Origin: Oscillospiraceae bacterium
Lineage (GTDB): Bacteria; Bacillota; Clostridia; Oscillospirales; Ruminococcaceae
Assembly (NCBI GenBank): GCA_014796735.1
Contig: JAAVIG010000118.1
Location: 1-7,287 of the forward strand
DNA: 7,287 nt
Direction of reading: 5' to 3'
The position numbers and the translations under genes were made by a program. Under the pieces are notes generated by a model that saw nothing but the letters and a program-made list of their open reading frames with translations, made no database searches and was not told where the DNA came from. Shown here one piece after another: positions 6,248 through 7,287 of this stretch. Every line of letters begins with the position of its first letter. The stretch's first letter is position 1.

Positions 6248-6928
6248 ATGAAACGATACCTGATAGTACTTGGTATTTTAAGCCTTTTTCTTACCTCATG
6301 CGGTAATACGGCAAATGATACCGTACAAGTCGAAGACAGCACCGCTTCGTCTGTTGAGCCGACGACCGCGAATGAATCCGAAAAGCATTACTCTGCCGAC
6401 GGTACAGAGCTTAGAATCGATATGAGCCAATACGGCGAAAACGCTAAGCTCCTGACTGCTGATGATATATACCTGTTGAGCTATGAATGCGGATCTATTT
6501 CGGGCAGCCACCCGCCGAGGTTACTGATAATCGAAGGGCAGGAGCAGCTCGACTGCGCTCTTGAACAGTACGAACTCGCTTTGCCGGCCGACGGACTGAC
6601 AGAAGATGAGCTGTTGTTTTATGATACGGCTATTGCCGAACCGTTCAACAAAATGACGGCTGAATACCCTGTCAGCGATTACAGTTATGTGATCGAGTAC
6701 GATGAAGTGAGCCGCGGCGGATACGATCTTAAAGTCGGCGCGCTGCTTGTTGATGAGGAAAATTTATTCTTTGTGCATACCGCTGACAGCCGTACACCTA
6801 AAGAAAGCTCATTACAGTTCGACGTTATGGGTGGTTTCTGCTATATGGCTGCCGTTCCGAAAGATACACTGATGAACGGTCATTATGAGGGCTGGACTTA
6901 TCCCGACAAAAATGGGATTGCACCCTAA
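6248..6928 (+). CDS. Predicted lipoprotein of unknown function
   Basis: 226 residues. A short signal peptide with Lys2-Arg3, a hydrophobic core (4-14) and lipobox LTSC predicts lipidation at Cys18 and anchoring to the outer face of the membrane. A Ser/Thr/Glu/Asn-rich linker (about 19-48) leads to a globular part of about 175 residues that I do not recognise. The mature part is acidic, has three more cysteines (81, 103, 198), and contains a stretch of alternating hydrophobic residues (about 145-178) suggesting beta strands, then aromatic glycine-rich ends (GGFCYM, HYEGWTYPD). No catalytic motif is evident. The start at ATG 6248 rests on the signal peptide; the ribosome binding site (AAGAAAGAACGG, 6231-6242) is weak compared with neighbours. 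It has its own promoter and a hairpin 28 nt after the stop, so it is probably transcribed alone. Base composition is similar to the flanking genes. Confidence 0.82.
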   Translation: MKRYLIVLGILSLFLTSCGNTANDTVQVEDSTASSVEPTTANESEKHYSADGTELRIDMSQYGENAKLLTADDIYLLSYECGSISGSHPPRLLIIEGQEQLDCALEQYELALPADGLTEDELLFYDTAIAEPFNKMTAEYPVSDYSYVIEYDEVSRGGYDLKVGALLVDEENLFFVHTADSRTPKESSLQFDVMGGFCYMAAVPKDTLMNGHYEGWTYPDKNGIAP

Positions 6929-6956
6929 ACATAAATCGCTTTTCAAAAAAGATTAA

Positions 6957-6994
6957 ACCCGCCAAAACCAAGATACAATGAGGTTTTGACGGGT
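6957..6994 (-). terminator. Terminator-like hairpin, better on the minus strand
   Basis: Arms 6958-6969 (CCCGCCAAAACC) and 6982-6993 (GGTTTTGACGGG) pair over 12 bp, with one A-T pair outside. On the plus strand one position is a C-A mismatch and the tail is TATATTATT. On the minus strand that position becomes a U-G pair and the stem is followed by TTTAATCTTTTTT, a better U-tract. It may terminate the lipoprotein mRNA from one side and leftward transcription from the other. Confidence 0.6.
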
Positions 6995-7007
6995 ATATTA
7001 TTATGTT

Positions 7008-7081
7008 GCGGCGGCTTTTCATGAATGCGAACAAGCACCCATAACAGACGCTTTGTTCGTAAGGACACGAACCGTCGCCGC
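7008..7081. repeat. Nested inverted repeats, possible structured RNA
   Basis: Outer arms GCGGCG (7008-7013) and CGCCGC (7076-7081) enclose inner arms CGAACAA (7028-7034) and TTGTTCG (7053-7059). On the plus strand the inner stem gains a G-T pair (7027-7060) and a T-A pair (7026-7061). Such nesting suggests a folded RNA, but I could not match it to a known family, and the strand is uncertain. Confidence 0.45.
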
Positions 7082-7110
7082 CCAAAACGTTAACAAGGAG
7101 GACAACACCC

Positions 7111-7133
7111 GAAGCGGCGGCTCCGCCTGCTTC
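7111..7133 (+). repeat. Strong GC-rich hairpin
   Basis: GAAGCGGCGG (7111-7120) pairs with CCGCCTGCTTC-side bases 7124-7133 over ten positions around a 3-nt loop (CTC). The one non-Watson-Crick position is G-T on the plus strand and C-A on the minus strand, which slightly favours plus-strand RNA. No U-tract follows, so it is not a simple terminator. Confidence 0.6.
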
Positions 7134-7160
7134 TGCAATGGCTGCAATTATTCACTTCAG

Positions 7161-7173
7161 GGGGCTTTGCCCC
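7161..7173. repeat. Small GC hairpin
   Basis: GGGGC (7161-7165) and GCCCC (7169-7173) pair around a TTT loop. It closes the GC-rich block and lies 45 nt before the next inverted repeat. Confidence 0.5.
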
Positions 7174-7217
7174 ATACATGGGAACTTAAGAAAACAAATA
7201 TAAAATAAAAAAATATA

Positions 7218-7285
7218 TCCATAATTGCTCCAATGTGTTATAATTTGATTGAAGACCAAAAACACAAAAAAGGAGCAATTATGGA
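7218..7285. repeat. Perfect 14-bp inverted repeat bracketing a promoter and covering a start codon
   Basis: TCCATAATTGCTCC (7218-7231) is the exact reverse complement of GGAGCAATTATGGA (7272-7285), with 40 nt between. The right arm contains the ribosome binding site and the ATG at 7281. The left arm overlaps the -35 zone of the internal promoter. RNA entering from upstream would fold and hide the start; RNA from the internal promoter would lack the left arm. Confidence 0.85.
7236..7244 (+). promoter_or_regulatory. Extended -10 promoter of the gene at the right edge
   Basis: TGTTATAAT combines a consensus TATAAT (7239-7244) with the TG of an extended -10. The -35 zone at the 17-nt spacing (TATCCA, 7216-7221) is poor. 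The start should be near 7251, about 30 nt ahead of the ATG. Confidence 0.7.
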
Positions 7286-7287
7286 CA
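7281..7287 (+). CDS. Start of an unidentified gene (two codons visible)
   Basis: ATG GAC A runs into the right edge. The case for a gene is the strong ribosome binding site AAAAGGAG (ending at 7275, 5 nt before the ATG) and the extended -10 promoter upstream. The product cannot be known from two codons. The inverted repeat over the start resembles the read-through protection of some transposase genes, which is a hint only. Confidence 0.6.

Larger units (their letters stand above)
6929..7280. other. Non-coding region rich in inverted repeats
   Basis: No frame here has a credible start, ribosome binding site and protein-like composition. The region changes from a terminator-like hairpin (6957-6994) to a GC-rich block of strong stems (about 7008-7173), then to a very AT-rich tail (7180-7271) with a promoter for the gene at 7281. 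The GC-rich block may be a structured RNA or part of a dispersed or mobile sequence. Confidence 0.7.

Noticed and set aside
6825..7085. 86-codon minus-strand frame across the lipoprotein end and hairpins
   Set aside because: It runs through the terminator-like hairpin and nested inverted repeats, has a poor start context and an unlikely composition.
7138..7203. Short frame of about 21 codons beginning ATG GCT GCA
   Set aside because: No ribosome binding site at a suitable distance (the AAGGAGGA at 7095-7102 is too far), and it contains the GC hairpin.
1..7287. CRISPR arrays, tRNA or rRNA genes
   Set aside because: No regularly spaced repeats, tRNA-like cloverleaf or rRNA sequence was seen on either strand.

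Overview
The window carries the front half of a division and cell wall (dcw) cluster on the minus strand. Reading right to left it is mraZ, rsmH (mraW), an ftsL-type gene, a class B penicillin-binding protein with two PASTA domains, and a murE cut by the left edge. On the plus strand, divergent from mraZ, are a short comEA-type helix-hairpin-helix gene and an unrecognised lipoprotein gene, then a non-coding stretch rich in inverted repeats, and finally the first codons of another gene at the right edge. The gene order, PASTA-bearing PBP, strong AAAGGA-type ribosome binding sites, SigA-like promoters and AT-rich spacers point to Bacillota, probably class Clostridia. Anything finer (for example a gut Oscillospirales member) is only a guess.

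Region 1-5267 (minus strand) is one compact run. mraZ and rsmH are 1 nt apart and rsmH and ftsL 29 nt apart. The two wider spacers (119 nt before the PBP gene, 133 nt before murE) each hold inverted repeats. The products work together: MraZ regulates the cluster, RsmH methylates 16S rRNA, FtsL and the PBP belong to the septal wall synthesis complex, and MurE adds the third amino acid to the peptidoglycan precursor. Only one PBP lies between ftsL and murE, where Bacillus subtilis has two (pbpB and spoVD).

Region 5268-5777 is an AT-rich divergent control region. A clear SigA-type promoter drives mraZ, with a 10-bp-phased set of GTGG/GTTG boxes just downstream that looks like an MraZ operator. 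A second pair of such boxes lies about 190 bp farther out in the opposite orientation. A second strong promoter, with a 15-bp palindrome at its start point, drives the comEA-type gene.

Region 5778-6928 holds the comEA-type gene and the lipoprotein gene, the latter with its own near-consensus promoter. Region 6929-7280 has no convincing gene. It has a terminator-like hairpin, several strong GC-rich stems, and a perfect 14-bp inverted repeat. That repeat brackets a promoter, and its right arm covers the ribosome binding site and start codon of the gene beginning at 7281. This layout would block translation of read-through transcripts, as known for some insertion sequences, so the right edge may be the start of a mobile element. 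That identification is inference. The most notable signals here are regulatory and structural; I see no clear novel protein system.
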